Below are positions 17,992-27,031 of a stretch of 64,000 nt of DNA, in pieces. A program made the translations under genes and the position numbers. The first letter of the stretch is position 1, and each line of letters opens with the position of its first letter. Source of the DNA: WTFY01 sp965203725 (GTDB taxonomy: Bacteria; Pseudomonadota; Gammaproteobacteria; UBA4575); assembly GCA_965203725.1 (NCBI GenBank), contig CBDBDH010000002.1:496001-560000 (forward strand), written 5' to 3'. The notes beneath the pieces are model-generated. The model saw nothing but the letters and a program-made list of their open reading frames with translations. It made no database searches and was not told where the DNA came from.

Positions 17992-18549
17992 GTGATTGAC
18001 GAGATACAACAGCATGCACGGCAGCGGATGCGCAAGAGCATTGATTCATTGACCCATGAATTGTCGAGGGTGCGTACCGGGCGCGCCAGTGCAAACCTGC
18101 TGGACCACGTCATGGTGGAGTACTACGGCAGCGAGGTGCCGATCAACCAGACGGCCACGGTCGCCGTGGAAGATGCGCGCACGATCTCGATCACACCCTG
18201 GGAAAATTCCCTCGTGCCCGTCATTGAGAAAGCCATCATGAGCTCAGACCTGGGGCTGAATCCCACCACGGCCGGCACCGTCATCCGCGTGATCGTTCCC
18301 CCCCTGACCGAGGAAAGGCGCAAGAGCCTGATCCGCATGGTGGAAGGCGAGGCCGAGAAATCCCGTGTCGCGATTCGCAATATCCGCCGCGACGCGAATG
18401 CGGACTTCAAGGAACTGCTGAAAGAAAAAGAGATTACGGAAGATGAAAGCCATCATGCCCAGGCCGAGATCCAGAAGCTCACGGACCAGTTCGTCGGGGA
18501 GATCGATACGTTACTGGAACAAAAAGAAAAAGACCTGATGACTGTCTAG
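17992..18549 (+). CDS. frr: Ribosome recycling factor
   Basis: Splits post-termination ribosomes with EF-G. 185 residues, the standard length: IDEIQQHARQRMRKSIDSLT, then the conserved RTGRAS segment, VEYYGSEVPINQ, and VPPLTEERRK. The start is GTG at 17992. A 77-nt spacer separates it from tsf, with no trace of pyrH. Confidence 0.97.
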   Translation: MIDEIQQHARQRMRKSIDSLTHELSRVRTGRASANLLDHVMVEYYGSEVPINQTATVAVEDARTISITPWENSLVPVIEKAIMSSDLGLNPTTAGTVIRVIVPPLTEERRKSLIRMVEGEAEKSRVAIRNIRRDANADFKELLKEKEITEDESHHAQAEIQKLTDQFVGEIDTLLEQKEKDLMTV

Positions 18550-18582
18550 AGGCGCAGTCCTCCAGGTGCCCTTTCCGACCCC

Positions 18583-19305
18583 ATGCCAGACAAGCCCGCC
18601 TTAGCGCACGTTGCCATCATCATGGATGGCAACGGAAGATGGGCCGAGCAGCGCAACCTGCCGCGCACCGCCGGCCACCGCCAGGGCATCGAGGCCACGC
18701 GGGGAATCATCGAAGCCTGCGTGCAGCGTGAAATCAAGTACCTGACCCTGTTCGCCTTCAGCAGCGAGAACTGGAAACGGCCGAAGACCGAAATCTCCGT
18801 GCTCATGGACCTGTTCGTGGAATCGCTGCAAAGCGAGGTGCGGGCGCTGGATGAGAAGGGGGTCTGCCTGCGGTTCCTCGGCCACCGTGAAGCGTTCTCG
18901 AACGGGCTCTGCCAGCAAATCCAGCGCGCGGAGGTGCTGACACGCACCAACGACAAACTGTTTTTGAACATTGCCATGGGCTACGGGGGGCGCTGGGACA
19001 TCCTCCAGGCGGTGGGAAACATCGTCGAGGATGTCGTGCACGAGCGCCTGGCGGCGGAAGACATCGACGAGGCGCTTTTGGAGGATCGCCTGGTCACGCA
19101 CGGCATTCCGGCCCCGGACCTGTTCATCCGTACCGGCGGCGAGAAGCGCATCAGCAACTTTTTGTTATGGCAGCTGGCCTACACGGAACTCTATTTCAGT
19201 GACACCCTGTGGCCGGATTTCAACGCAGATGAACTGGAAAAGGCATTTGAGAATTACCGTGTAAGGCAGAGAAGGTTCGGCCTTATACAAGAACAACTCG
19301 CGTGA
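18583..19305 (+). CDS. uppS: Undecaprenyl diphosphate synthase (cis-prenyltransferase)
   Basis: Condenses eight isopentenyl units onto farnesyl diphosphate to make the C55 lipid carrier for peptidoglycan and O-antigen. 240 residues. The catalytic motif HVAIIMDGNGRWA carries the diphosphate-binding Asp; FAFSSENWKRP and the C-terminal DLFIRTGGEKRISNFLLWQL are the other family signatures. It lies between frr and cdsA. Confidence 0.97.
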   Translation: MPDKPALAHVAIIMDGNGRWAEQRNLPRTAGHRQGIEATRGIIEACVQREIKYLTLFAFSSENWKRPKTEISVLMDLFVESLQSEVRALDEKGVCLRFLGHREAFSNGLCQQIQRAEVLTRTNDKLFLNIAMGYGGRWDILQAVGNIVEDVVHERLAAEDIDEALLEDRLVTHGIPAPDLFIRTGGEKRISNFLLWQLAYTELYFSDTLWPDFNADELEKAFENYRVRQRRFGLIQEQLA

Positions 19306-19312
19306 TCAGGCC

Positions 19313-20116
19313 ATGCTCAGGCAACGCGTGATCACCGCAATCCCCCTCGGGGCCGGGATCCTGGCGTGCGTCCTGTTCCTGCCCAACCCCTGGCTGGCCC
19401 TGGTGTTTGCGATGATCTCCGTGCTGGCGGCCTGGGAGTGGGCCCGCCTGATCGCCCTGCCCGGGACCCTGTGGCGAGCGGTGTATGCGCTGGCGGTGGC
19501 GCTCCTGCTGGCGGTGGCCTGGGTGTACCCGGAACACGCGCGGACCGTTTTCCTGGTCGCGGTGCTGTGGTGGACCGCGAGCGTGGTCCTGCTGGCCGCC
19601 TATGAACCCGGCTGGCTTCACGCCCGCTGGCTGTGGGGGTTGCTGGGGCTGTCCGGCTTTGTCGTGCTGGTGCCGACCTGGCTCGGCGTGGTTCATCTGC
19701 ATGCGCAGCGCCCGGGCCTGCTGGTCTTCTTGCTGGTGCTGGTCAGCATGGCGGATGTCTTTGCATACCTTGCCGGGCGCCGGTTCGGCAAGAACAAGCT
19801 TGCCCCGGACCTGAGTCCCGGGAAAACCCGCGAGGGATTGTGGGGGGCCCTGCTGGGCTCTTTGCCGCTGGTCCTGCTCGGCATGTACGTGCTCGGCCTG
19901 GACAGGGCCGTCTGGGTCTACTTCATTGGCCTGAGCCTGATCTGCGTGCTGCTGTCCGTGATCGGCGATCTCTACGAGAGTCTTCTCAAGCGCCGCGCCG
20001 GGGCCAAGGACAGCGGCACGATTTTACCGGGCCATGGCGGGGTGCTGGACCGGATTGACAGCCTGACCGCGGCCGCGCCCTGTTTCATGTTTGGGGTATA
20101 CTGGCTGCATGGCTGA
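19313..20116 (+). CDS. cdsA: Phosphatidate cytidylyltransferase
   Basis: Makes CDP-diacylglycerol from phosphatidate and CTP, the branch point of phospholipid synthesis. 267 residues with about seven to eight hydrophobic membrane segments. The family signature is near the C-terminus: SLLKRRAGAKDSGTILPG followed by HGGVLDRID, containing the metal-binding Asp residues. Its last 8 nt overlap the dxr start (ATGGCTGA). Confidence 0.96.
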   Translation: MLRQRVITAIPLGAGILACVLFLPNPWLALVFAMISVLAAWEWARLIALPGTLWRAVYALAVALLLAVAWVYPEHARTVFLVAVLWWTASVVLLAAYEPGWLHARWLWGLLGLSGFVVLVPTWLGVVHLHAQRPGLLVFLLVLVSMADVFAYLAGRRFGKNKLAPDLSPGKTREGLWGALLGSLPLVLLGMYVLGLDRAVWVYFIGLSLICVLLSVIGDLYESLLKRRAGAKDSGTILPGHGGVLDRIDSLTAAAPCFMFGVYWLHG

Positions 20117-21323
20117 AACCCAGACAAATGTCCGCCCTTTTGCACCCGAGGTGGCCCGTGTCTCGATCCTCGGGGCGACCGGTTCGGTGGGCGTCAACAC
20201 CCTGAACGTGATCGAGCAGCACGGGGCGAAGTTCTCCGTCAGCGCACTGACGGCGAACAACAATATTGACCTCCTGTACGAGCAGTGCCAGAAGTTTCGC
20301 CCCGAAGTGGCCGTGGTGGCCAATGAACAACGGGTGGACGAGTTCAGTGCCAAGTTCAACGGCAGCGGCTACAAGCCGGACATCCATGCGGGCAGCCGGG
20401 GCCTGGAGCTTGCCGCCAGCCTCGCCGAGGTGGACTACGTCATGGCCGCGATCGTGGGGGCGGCCGGCCTGCCGGCGACCCTGGCCGCCGCACAGGCGGG
20501 CAAACGCACGCTGCTCGCCAACAAGGAGGCGCTGGTCATGTCGGGCGGCCTGCTGATGAATGCGGCGCGCACCCACGCGGCCGAACTGCTGCCCATCGAC
20601 AGCGAGCACAACGCCGTGTTCCAGTGCCTGGCCGGCAGCAACGCATGTGATGTTGAAAAGATCATCCTGACCGCTTCGGGCGGGCCTTTCCTGAAGCATC
20701 CGCTGGACGAACTGGCCGGCGTGACCCCCGAACAGGCAGTCGCCCATCCCAACTGGGAAATGGGCAAAAAGATTTCCGTGGACTCGGCGACGATGATGAA
20801 CAAGGGCCTTGAAATTATCGAGGCGTGCCTGCTGTTTGAAAAAAATGCAGCCGACATCGAGGTGACGATCCACCCCCAGTCCATCATCCACTCGCTGGTG
20901 GCCTACGTGGACGGCTCGCTGATCGCGCATCTCGCGTACCCGGACATGCGGGTGCCGATCGCCCATGCCCTGGCCTGGCCGCAGCGCATCCGCTCGGGCG
21001 TGAGCGGCATCGATCTCGCCAGGCTGGGTCCGCTGGAGTTCACCGAGCCCGACCGTGCGCGCTTTCCCTGCCTGCAACTGGCCTACCAGGTGCTGGAGTC
21101 CGGGGGCAGTGCCGCAATCGTGCTGAATGCCGCCAATGAAGTGGCGGTTTCGAGCTTTCTGGATTCCGAGATCCGCTTTACGGAGATCCCGCAGGTGATC
21201 GATGCCGCATTGCAGCATCTCGAACATGAAGAGGCACAGGAACTGCAGATGATCCTGGAAAAGGACCGCCAGGCACGTTCCTATGCCCGGACATTCATCG
21301 AACAGTCGGTCAGGCCCTCATGA
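20109..21323 (+). CDS. dxr: 1-deoxy-D-xylulose 5-phosphate reductoisomerase
   Basis: First committed step of the MEP isoprenoid pathway: NADPH-dependent conversion of DXP to MEP; the target of fosmidomycin. 404 residues. Landmarks: the NADPH-binding ILGATGSVGVNTL, LLANKEALV, the metal/catalytic region PIDSEHNAVFQCL, ASGGPF, NWEMGKKISVDSATMMNKGL and HPQSIIHSLV. ATG 20109 is preferred over a TTG at 20091. Together with ispD and ispF downstream, three MEP-pathway genes lie in this window. Confidence 0.97.
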   Translation: MAETQTNVRPFAPEVARVSILGATGSVGVNTLNVIEQHGAKFSVSALTANNNIDLLYEQCQKFRPEVAVVANEQRVDEFSAKFNGSGYKPDIHAGSRGLELAASLAEVDYVMAAIVGAAGLPATLAAAQAGKRTLLANKEALVMSGGLLMNAARTHAAELLPIDSEHNAVFQCLAGSNACDVEKIILTASGGPFLKHPLDELAGVTPEQAVAHPNWEMGKKISVDSATMMNKGLEIIEACLLFEKNAADIEVTIHPQSIIHSLVAYVDGSLIAHLAYPDMRVPIAHALAWPQRIRSGVSGIDLARLGPLEFTEPDRARFPCLQLAYQVLESGGSAAIVLNAANEVAVSSFLDSEIRFTEIPQVIDAALQHLEHEEAQELQMILEKDRQARSYARTFIEQSVRPS

Positions 21324-22675
21324 TCCAGGCACTGGGCTACATACTGGCGTTCGTGGCGGTGATTGCCATCATCGTCACCGTGCATGAATTCGGACACTGC
21401 TGGGTGGCCAAGAAGTGCGGCGTGAAGGTGTTGCGTTTCTCCATTGGCCTGGGCAAGCCGTTCTGGACCCGGCGTTTTGGCGAAACCGAATACGTCGTGG
21501 CCAGCATCCCGCTGGGGGGCTACGTGAAGATGCTCGATGAGCGCGAGGGCGAGGTCGGTGCAGACGAGGTGCACCGCGCCTTCAACCGCCAGCCGGTCGG
21601 GACGAGGTTTGCGATCGTCGCTGCCGGCCCGCTGTTCAATTTCATTTTTGCGGTATTTGCCTACTGGGTGACCTTCATCGTCGGCGTCGAGGGGGCCCGG
21701 CCCACGGCCGGCGAGGTCTCGCCGCAGAGCATTGCCTGGCAGGCCGGGATTCGGGCCAACGACACCTTCGTGTCGGTGGAGGGGGTCCCGGTGCATACCT
21801 GGCAGCAGACCTCGATCCAGCTGATCGACCGGGCGCTGGAGCGGGGACAGGTGAGGGCGGGCCTGCGAAACGAGGATTCCGGTGCGAAGGGGGTGACCCT
21901 GGACCTGAGCGACACGCGCCGGCTGTTGTCCGAGGGCAACCTGCTTGAGAAGCTCGGCATCACCCCCTGGCGGTACGCGTACGAACCCGTGTTCGGCAAG
22001 CTGACGCCCGGGGTGGCCAGAGAGGCCGGCCTGCGCGAGGGCGATCGCGTGATCAGCCTGGACGGCGAGCCCGCGCAGAGCTGGGCGCAGCTGGTCCGCT
22101 ACATCCAGGACCGGCCCGGAGTGCCGGTTCGCCTGCTGGTCGAGCGCGATCAGCGCCAGCTGGAGTTCGAGGTGGTCCCGCAAGCGGATCGCCGCGATGG
22201 CGAAACCGTCGGGCGGGTGGGGGCCTATCCCTACGTGGACCAGGCGCAACTGGAGCAGCAACGCGTGGTGGTGCGCTACAATCCCGTGGACGCCATCCCC
22301 CGCAGCATCGTGAAAACCTGGGACGTGTCCGTCCTGACGCTGAAGCTTCTGTGGGAGCTGGTGCGCGGCGAGGCCTCGCTGAAAAACATCAGCGGCCCGG
22401 TGACCATCGCCGAGTATGCCGGGGTTTCGGCAGCCATCGGCTTTTCCGCCTTTGTCAGTGCGCTTGCGATTATCAGCATCAGTATCGGTATACTGAACCT
22501 GCTGCCGATCCCGCTGCTGGACGGCGGTCACCTGTTCTATTACCTGATCGAGATCATCAAGGGCAGTGCGGTATCCGAACAGATACAGATCATGGGGCAG
22601 CGCTTGGGTATAATGATGCTGGCTGGATTGATGGGATTGGCTTTTTACAACGACATATACCGACTCCTCCAGTAA
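21320..22675 (+). CDS. rseP: Regulator of sigma-E protease RseP (site-2 protease)
   Basis: Intramembrane zinc metalloprotease that cuts RseA after DegS and so releases sigma-E. 451 residues. The zinc motif HEFGH is at residues 22-26 in the first membrane helix, two tandem PDZ domains occupy roughly 115-310, and the third ligand is in the C-terminal LLPIPLLDGGHL. Start and dxr stop overlap as ATGA. Confidence 0.96.
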   Translation: MIQALGYILAFVAVIAIIVTVHEFGHCWVAKKCGVKVLRFSIGLGKPFWTRRFGETEYVVASIPLGGYVKMLDEREGEVGADEVHRAFNRQPVGTRFAIVAAGPLFNFIFAVFAYWVTFIVGVEGARPTAGEVSPQSIAWQAGIRANDTFVSVEGVPVHTWQQTSIQLIDRALERGQVRAGLRNEDSGAKGVTLDLSDTRRLLSEGNLLEKLGITPWRYAYEPVFGKLTPGVAREAGLREGDRVISLDGEPAQSWAQLVRYIQDRPGVPVRLLVERDQRQLEFEVVPQADRRDGETVGRVGAYPYVDQAQLEQQRVVVRYNPVDAIPRSIVKTWDVSVLTLKLLWELVRGEASLKNISGPVTIAEYAGVSAAIGFSAFVSALAIISISIGILNLLPIPLLDGGHLFYYLIEIIKGSAVSEQIQIMGQRLGIMMLAGLMGLAFYNDIYRLLQ

Positions 22676-22682
22676 ACAAAAT

Positions 22683-22711
22683 CAAGAAAAACAAGAAGAA
22701 CAAGAAAAACA
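22683..22711 (+). repeat. A-rich 9-nt tandem repeat forming the bamA leader
   Basis: Three consecutive units, CAAGAAAAA, CAAGAAGAA and CAAGAAAAA (22683-22709), followed by CA and the bamA ATG. This is the most A-rich short stretch of the surrounding operon and replaces any clear Shine-Dalgarno sequence; AAGAAGAA in the middle unit is the closest thing. An A-rich, unstructured enhancer of initiation is one possible role. Confidence 0.7.
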
Positions 22712-25000
22712 ATGTATTTCCTCAGAAGGTTAGCCCTGACTTGCCTGTTCGCGATGTTGACCCTGCCGGTGCAGGCTGACAGCTTCCGCCTGCAGGACAT
22801 CCAGATCGAGGGCCTGGAGCGTATCGAAGCCGGCACCGTGTTCACCTACCTGCCCGTCAAGGTCGGCGACCTGGTCGATGAGGACCAGACGGCGCAGGTG
22901 GTCCGCGAACTGTACAAGACCGGCCTGTTCAAGAACATCGAGCTGCGCCGCGAAGGCGACGTGCTGGTGGTGGTCGTGCAGGAAAGGCCCGGCATTGCCA
23001 GCATCACTTTCGATGGCAACAAGATCCTCGACGACGAGCAGTTGACCGAAGTGCTGGATGATATCGGCATTGCCAGTGGCCGGGTGTTCAACCGCACGGT
23101 GCTGGAGCGCCTGGAAGCCGAATTGCTCCAGCAGTACTACGCATTCGGAAAATACAACGTCGAGGTCGACACCACGGTCGATGAATTGCCGCGCAACCGG
23201 GTGGCGGTCAGCATACTCATCGCGGAAGGCGATGTCGCCCAGATCAAGCAGATCAAGATTGTCGGCAACGAAAGCTTCGATACCGAAACGCTGACGAAGG
23301 ATTTCGAGTCCGGACTGGCGCCCTGGTACAAGCTGTTCAGCACGCGCGACCGCTACGCCAAGCCCAAACTGCAGGGAGATCTCGAGACCCTGCGCGCGCA
23401 CTACCTGAACCACGGCTACCTGAAGTTCGACATCAAGTCCACGCAGGTCTCGCTGAGCCCGGACAAGGAAGAGATTTTCATCACCGTCAATATCGATGAG
23501 GGCGACCAGTACACGCTGGAGGACATCAAGCTTGCGGGCAACCTGGTGTTGCCGGAAGAGTACCTCCGGGCCCTGCTGTTTTTCTCGCCGGGAGAAACCT
23601 TCTCGCGCAACAAGGTGATCCAGTCGACCGAAGCGATTCTCAACCGGCTCGGAGACGAGGGATACGCTTTCCCCAATGTCAATCCCGTGCCCGAGCTGGA
23701 CGAGGAGAACAAGACCGTCAAGCTCACGCTCTTTGTCGACCCGGGCAAGCGCTCCTACGTGCGCAGAATCAACTTCCGCGGCCACAAGATTACCCGGGAC
23801 GAGGTGTACCGCAGGGAGCTGAGACAGATGGAGGGCGCCTGGTACTCGCAAACGGGCATTGAAAATTCAAGGCGCAGGATCCAGCGGCTGTCCCACGTGG
23901 AATCGGTGGAGGTGGAGACCCAGCGTGTGCCGGGCGTGGACGACCTGGTCGATCTGGAGATCGAAATCGAGGAAAGACTGGCCGGCAGCTTCAATATCGG
24001 TGCGGGCTATTCCGACAGCCAGGGCGCCGTGTTCTCGACCAGCGTCAGCCAGGAGAACTTCCTGGGTTCGGGCAAGACGGTTTCATTTTCAATCAATACC
24101 AGCAAGGTCAACACGATCTACGCCCTGAACTATGTGAACCCCTACTACACCATCGACGGCGTAAGCCGCGGGTTCGGCTTCAACTACGCGACCTCGGATG
24201 CCGAGGAGGCGGACATCTCGGAATACAGTACCGACCAGTTCAGCCTCAGCACGAGCTACGGGATCCCGCTCACCGAAGTGGACCGGGTCGGCGCCTTCGC
24301 ACAGGTCAGCCGCACGGAAGTGACCACCGGCGTCAACGCGGCGCAGGAAATCCGTGACTACATCGAGGACCATGGCGACGACTACACCAGCCTCACGCTG
24401 TCTTCCAGCCTCGTGCACGACACGCGCGACAGGAGCCTGTTCCCCCGCATCGGCAACCGCCAGCGCGCCGGGGTGGAGTTTACCTTCCCGGGCAGTGACC
24501 TCGAGTTTTACAAGCTCAGCTACAGCAATGCCTTCTATTTTCCCCTGAACCAGACCTTTGTGCTGTCGCTGGGCAGCGAAATCGGCTACGGCGATGCGTA
24601 TGGCAGCGACGAGGATTTGCCGTTTTTCCAGAAGTTCCGCGCCGGCGGGGTGCGTACCGTGCGCGGCTATGAAAGCAACAGCCTGGGACCCAGGGACTCG
24701 CAGGATCAGCCGTTCGGCGGCAACTTTCTTACCACCCTGAAAGGGGAATTGCTGTTCCCTCCGCCGCCCCTGCCCTTGTTCTCTCCGAGCAGCATGCGCC
24801 TGAGCCTGTTCGTCGATGCGGGCAATGTCTTTGAGGAAATGAATGATTTTGAAACCGGCGAGCTGCGCGCCTCGTTCGGTATCGGGATGAACCTGATCAC
24901 GGGTTTCGGGGGCATCACGGCGGTACTGGCTTCGCCCTTTAACGATCAGTCTGGAGACGAGACGGAGTCCTTCCAGTTCAACCTGGGAACCCGTTTCTAG
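22712..25000 (+). CDS. bamA: Outer membrane protein assembly factor BamA
   Basis: Essential Omp85 insertase of the BAM complex. 762 residues: a signal peptide (MYFLRRLALTCLFAML, cleavage after QA near residue 22), five POTRA domains (about 23-420), then a 16-strand beta-barrel ending in the terminal phenylalanine NLGTRF. The VRGY motif of barrel loop 6 is visible as RTVRGYESNSLGPRD. It lies between rseP and skp, as in E. coli. Confidence 0.97.
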   Translation: MYFLRRLALTCLFAMLTLPVQADSFRLQDIQIEGLERIEAGTVFTYLPVKVGDLVDEDQTAQVVRELYKTGLFKNIELRREGDVLVVVVQERPGIASITFDGNKILDDEQLTEVLDDIGIASGRVFNRTVLERLEAELLQQYYAFGKYNVEVDTTVDELPRNRVAVSILIAEGDVAQIKQIKIVGNESFDTETLTKDFESGLAPWYKLFSTRDRYAKPKLQGDLETLRAHYLNHGYLKFDIKSTQVSLSPDKEEIFITVNIDEGDQYTLEDIKLAGNLVLPEEYLRALLFFSPGETFSRNKVIQSTEAILNRLGDEGYAFPNVNPVPELDEENKTVKLTLFVDPGKRSYVRRINFRGHKITRDEVYRRELRQMEGAWYSQTGIENSRRRIQRLSHVESVEVETQRVPGVDDLVDLEIEIEERLAGSFNIGAGYSDSQGAVFSTSVSQENFLGSGKTVSFSINTSKVNTIYALNYVNPYYTIDGVSRGFGFNYATSDAEEADISEYSTDQFSLSTSYGIPLTEVDRVGAFAQVSRTEVTTGVNAAQEIRDYIEDHGDDYTSLTLSSSLVHDTRDRSLFPRIGNRQRAGVEFTFPGSDLEFYKLSYSNAFYFPLNQTFVLSLGSEIGYGDAYGSDEDLPFFQKFRAGGVRTVRGYESNSLGPRDSQDQPFGGNFLTTLKGELLFPPPPLPLFSPSSMRLSLFVDAGNVFEEMNDFETGELRASFGIGMNLITGFGGITAVLASPFNDQSGDETESFQFNLGTRF

Positions 25001-25029
25001 TTCTAGCATTTTGGAGAGATTGGAAAACC

Positions 25030-25536
25030 ATGGAATCAAAATTACTCAGGAACATCATCTGCATCGGCGCCCTGCTGCTGCCGGCAGCTGCCCTCGCCGA
25101 GGTCAAGATCGGTTATCTCAACCTCGGCGAAATCATGGAGAAGTCCCCGCAGGCCGAGGCTGCGAGCAAGACGCTGGAGAAGGAATTTTCCTACCGCTAT
25201 GAAAAGCTCACGGCCGCCCGCGACGAGATCGTGAAGTTCGAAGAGACCCTGCAAAAGGATGGCGCCGTGATGACGGACACCCGCCGCGCGGAACTGGAGA
25301 AGGAGATCCGCAGCAAGAAAAGGGAGTACGTCCGCCAGCAGGAGGAGCTCAAGGAAGACTTCAATATCCGGCGCAGCCAGGAAATGGGCAGCCTGCAGAA
25401 GAACATCAACGAGGTGGTCCTCGCTCTTGCAGAAAGTGAAAAATACGACCTGGTGGTAACACAGCCCGTGCTGTTTGCAAGCGAGCGCATCGACATCACC
25501 CCGCGCGTACTGGAGGAACTGCAGAAACTCCAGTAG
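25030..25536 (+). CDS. skp: Periplasmic chaperone Skp (OmpH family)
   Basis: Trimeric holdase that carries unfolded outer-membrane proteins across the periplasm to BamA. 168 residues with a signal peptide (hydrophobic ICIGALLLPAAALA, mature from EVKIGYLNL) and long coiled-coil tentacle helices rich in Lys and Glu (residues about 45-125). It follows bamA by 29 nt and precedes lpxD, the conserved order. Confidence 0.94.
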   Translation: MESKLLRNIICIGALLLPAAALAEVKIGYLNLGEIMEKSPQAEAASKTLEKEFSYRYEKLTAARDEIVKFEETLQKDGAVMTDTRRAELEKEIRSKKREYVRQQEELKEDFNIRRSQEMGSLQKNINEVVLALAESEKYDLVVTQPVLFASERIDITPRVLEELQKLQ

Positions 25537-25548
25537 TAGCTGCCCGCA

Positions 25549-26574
25549 GTGTCGTTCACCCTCGCAAAACTGTCCGAGTTGACTGCGACCACCGCAGTCG
25601 GTGATCCGGGCTGTGAAATCGACCGCGTGGACAGCCTTCGGCGTGCCACCGGCGGCGCCATCAGTTTTTTTGCCGACCCGAAGCTGAAACGGGACCTGGG
25701 GCGCACCCGGGCTTCCGCCGTGATCCTGAAAGAGGAACACCTGGAGGACTGTCCGGGCAATGCGCTGCTGACCGACAACCCCTACCTGGTCTTTGCCCGG
25801 GTAGCCGGCCTGCTGAATCCCCCGCCGGTACCCGCCCCCGGCATCCATGCCGCGGCCGCGGTCTCGAAGACCGCCACGGTGGGCGAGGGTTGCAGCATCG
25901 GCCCCGGCACCGTCATTGATGATGATTGTGTGATCGGGAATAATACCCATATCGGCCCGAACTGCTGTCTGCACGCGGCCTGCGAGGTCGGGGAGAACTG
26001 CCGTCTCGTCAGCCACATCACGCTGTGTGAGAAAACGGTACTGGGCCAACGCGTGATCATTCATCCGGGGGTCGTGGTCGGCAGCGACGGCTTCGGACTT
26101 GCCAGCGAAGGTGACGAGTGGGTCAAGATTCCTCAACTGGGCAGGGTGCGGATCGGCGATGATGTGGAAATCGGCGCCAACACCACCATTGACTGCGGCG
26201 CCCTGGAGGACACCGTCCTGGAGGAAGGCGTCAAGCTCGACAACCAGATCCAGGTGGCGCACAACGTCAGGATCGGAGCGCATACCGTGATCGCCGGATG
26301 TACCGGCATATCGGGCAGCACGACGATCGGCAGGTTTTGCAGGATCGGGGGCGCCGCGGCGATCGGGGGCCATATCAGGATTGCCGATCACGTCACGCTG
26401 GGCGGCATGACCCGGGTCGGGAAGTCCATCGAGAAGGCCGGCACCTACGTGTCCGGGACCCCGTTGCAGCCCTACAGGCACTGGCTGCGCAGCTCGGCGC
26501 TGTACAAGAAACTCGGGCAACTGGCGGAACGGATCAGGAAGCTGGAGGAGCAGAACAGGCCAGGTGAGTCATGA
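25549..26574 (+). CDS. lpxD: UDP-3-O-(3-hydroxyacyl)glucosamine N-acyltransferase
   Basis: Third lipid A step: adds a 3-hydroxyacyl chain from ACP to the 2-amino group. 341 residues. An N-terminal uridine-binding domain (1 to about 100) is followed by left-handed beta-helix hexapeptides (IGPGTVIDDDCVIG; IGAHTVIAGCTGISGSTTIG) and a C-terminal helix. The catalytic His is expected in the NQIQVAHNVRIG segment. The start is GTG at 25549. If the organism makes GlcN3N lipid A (see gnnA/gnnB), the substrate carries a 3-amide. Confidence 0.96.
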   Translation: MSFTLAKLSELTATTAVGDPGCEIDRVDSLRRATGGAISFFADPKLKRDLGRTRASAVILKEEHLEDCPGNALLTDNPYLVFARVAGLLNPPPVPAPGIHAAAAVSKTATVGEGCSIGPGTVIDDDCVIGNNTHIGPNCCLHAACEVGENCRLVSHITLCEKTVLGQRVIIHPGVVVGSDGFGLASEGDEWVKIPQLGRVRIGDDVEIGANTTIDCGALEDTVLEEGVKLDNQIQVAHNVRIGAHTVIAGCTGISGSTTIGRFCRIGGAAAIGGHIRIADHVTLGGMTRVGKSIEKAGTYVSGTPLQPYRHWLRSSALYKKLGQLAERIRKLEEQNRPGES

Positions 26575-27023
26575 TCAAGATGAATGTCCACGATATACTG
26601 AAGTACCTGCCTCACCGCTACCCGTTCCTGCTGGTGGACCGGGTGCTGGAATGCAAGATGGGGGAGTCCATCCTGGCACTGAAAAACGTCAGCTACAACG
26701 AGCCTTTTTTCCAGGGGCATTTCCCGGGCGCACCGGTGATGCCCGGCGTACTGATCCTCGAGGCGCTTGCGCAGACGGCGGGCCTGCTGGCGCTCAGCAA
26801 CCCCGAGTGGCGTCCCGACGATGACAGCCTTTACCTGTTCGTGGGGATCAACAAGGCGCGCTTCAAGCGGCAGGTGAGTCCGGGCGACCAGCTTCACCTG
26901 GACGTGCGCCTGATCCGGCACAAGCGCGACTACGGCGTGTTTGACGTCAAGGCCACCGTGAACGGGGACGTGGTCACCACGGCGGAACTGATGTGTGTTT
27001 TCAAAAGCGTGGATACCCAGTGA
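26571..27023 (+). CDS. fabZ: 3-hydroxyacyl-[acyl-carrier-protein] dehydratase
   Basis: Dehydrates beta-hydroxyacyl-ACP in fatty acid elongation, competing with LpxA and LpxD for the same acyl-ACP. 150 residues, hot-dog fold. The catalytic His is in LPHRYPFLLVDRV, and the Glu in GAPVMPGVLILEALAQTAG. ATGA overlap with lpxD indicates coupling. Confidence 0.97.
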   Translation: MIKMNVHDILKYLPHRYPFLLVDRVLECKMGESILALKNVSYNEPFFQGHFPGAPVMPGVLILEALAQTAGLLALSNPEWRPDDDSLYLFVGINKARFKRQVSPGDQLHLDVRLIRHKRDYGVFDVKATVNGDVVTTAELMCVFKSVDTQ

Positions 27024-27031
27024 GCTAGGCC

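Noticed and set aside
16391..18094. 567-codon open frame antisense to rpsB-tsf, with Ala/Phe/Val/Ser-rich repeats
   Set aside because: The apparent hydrophobic repeats are just the complement of the S2 Lys/Glu tail.
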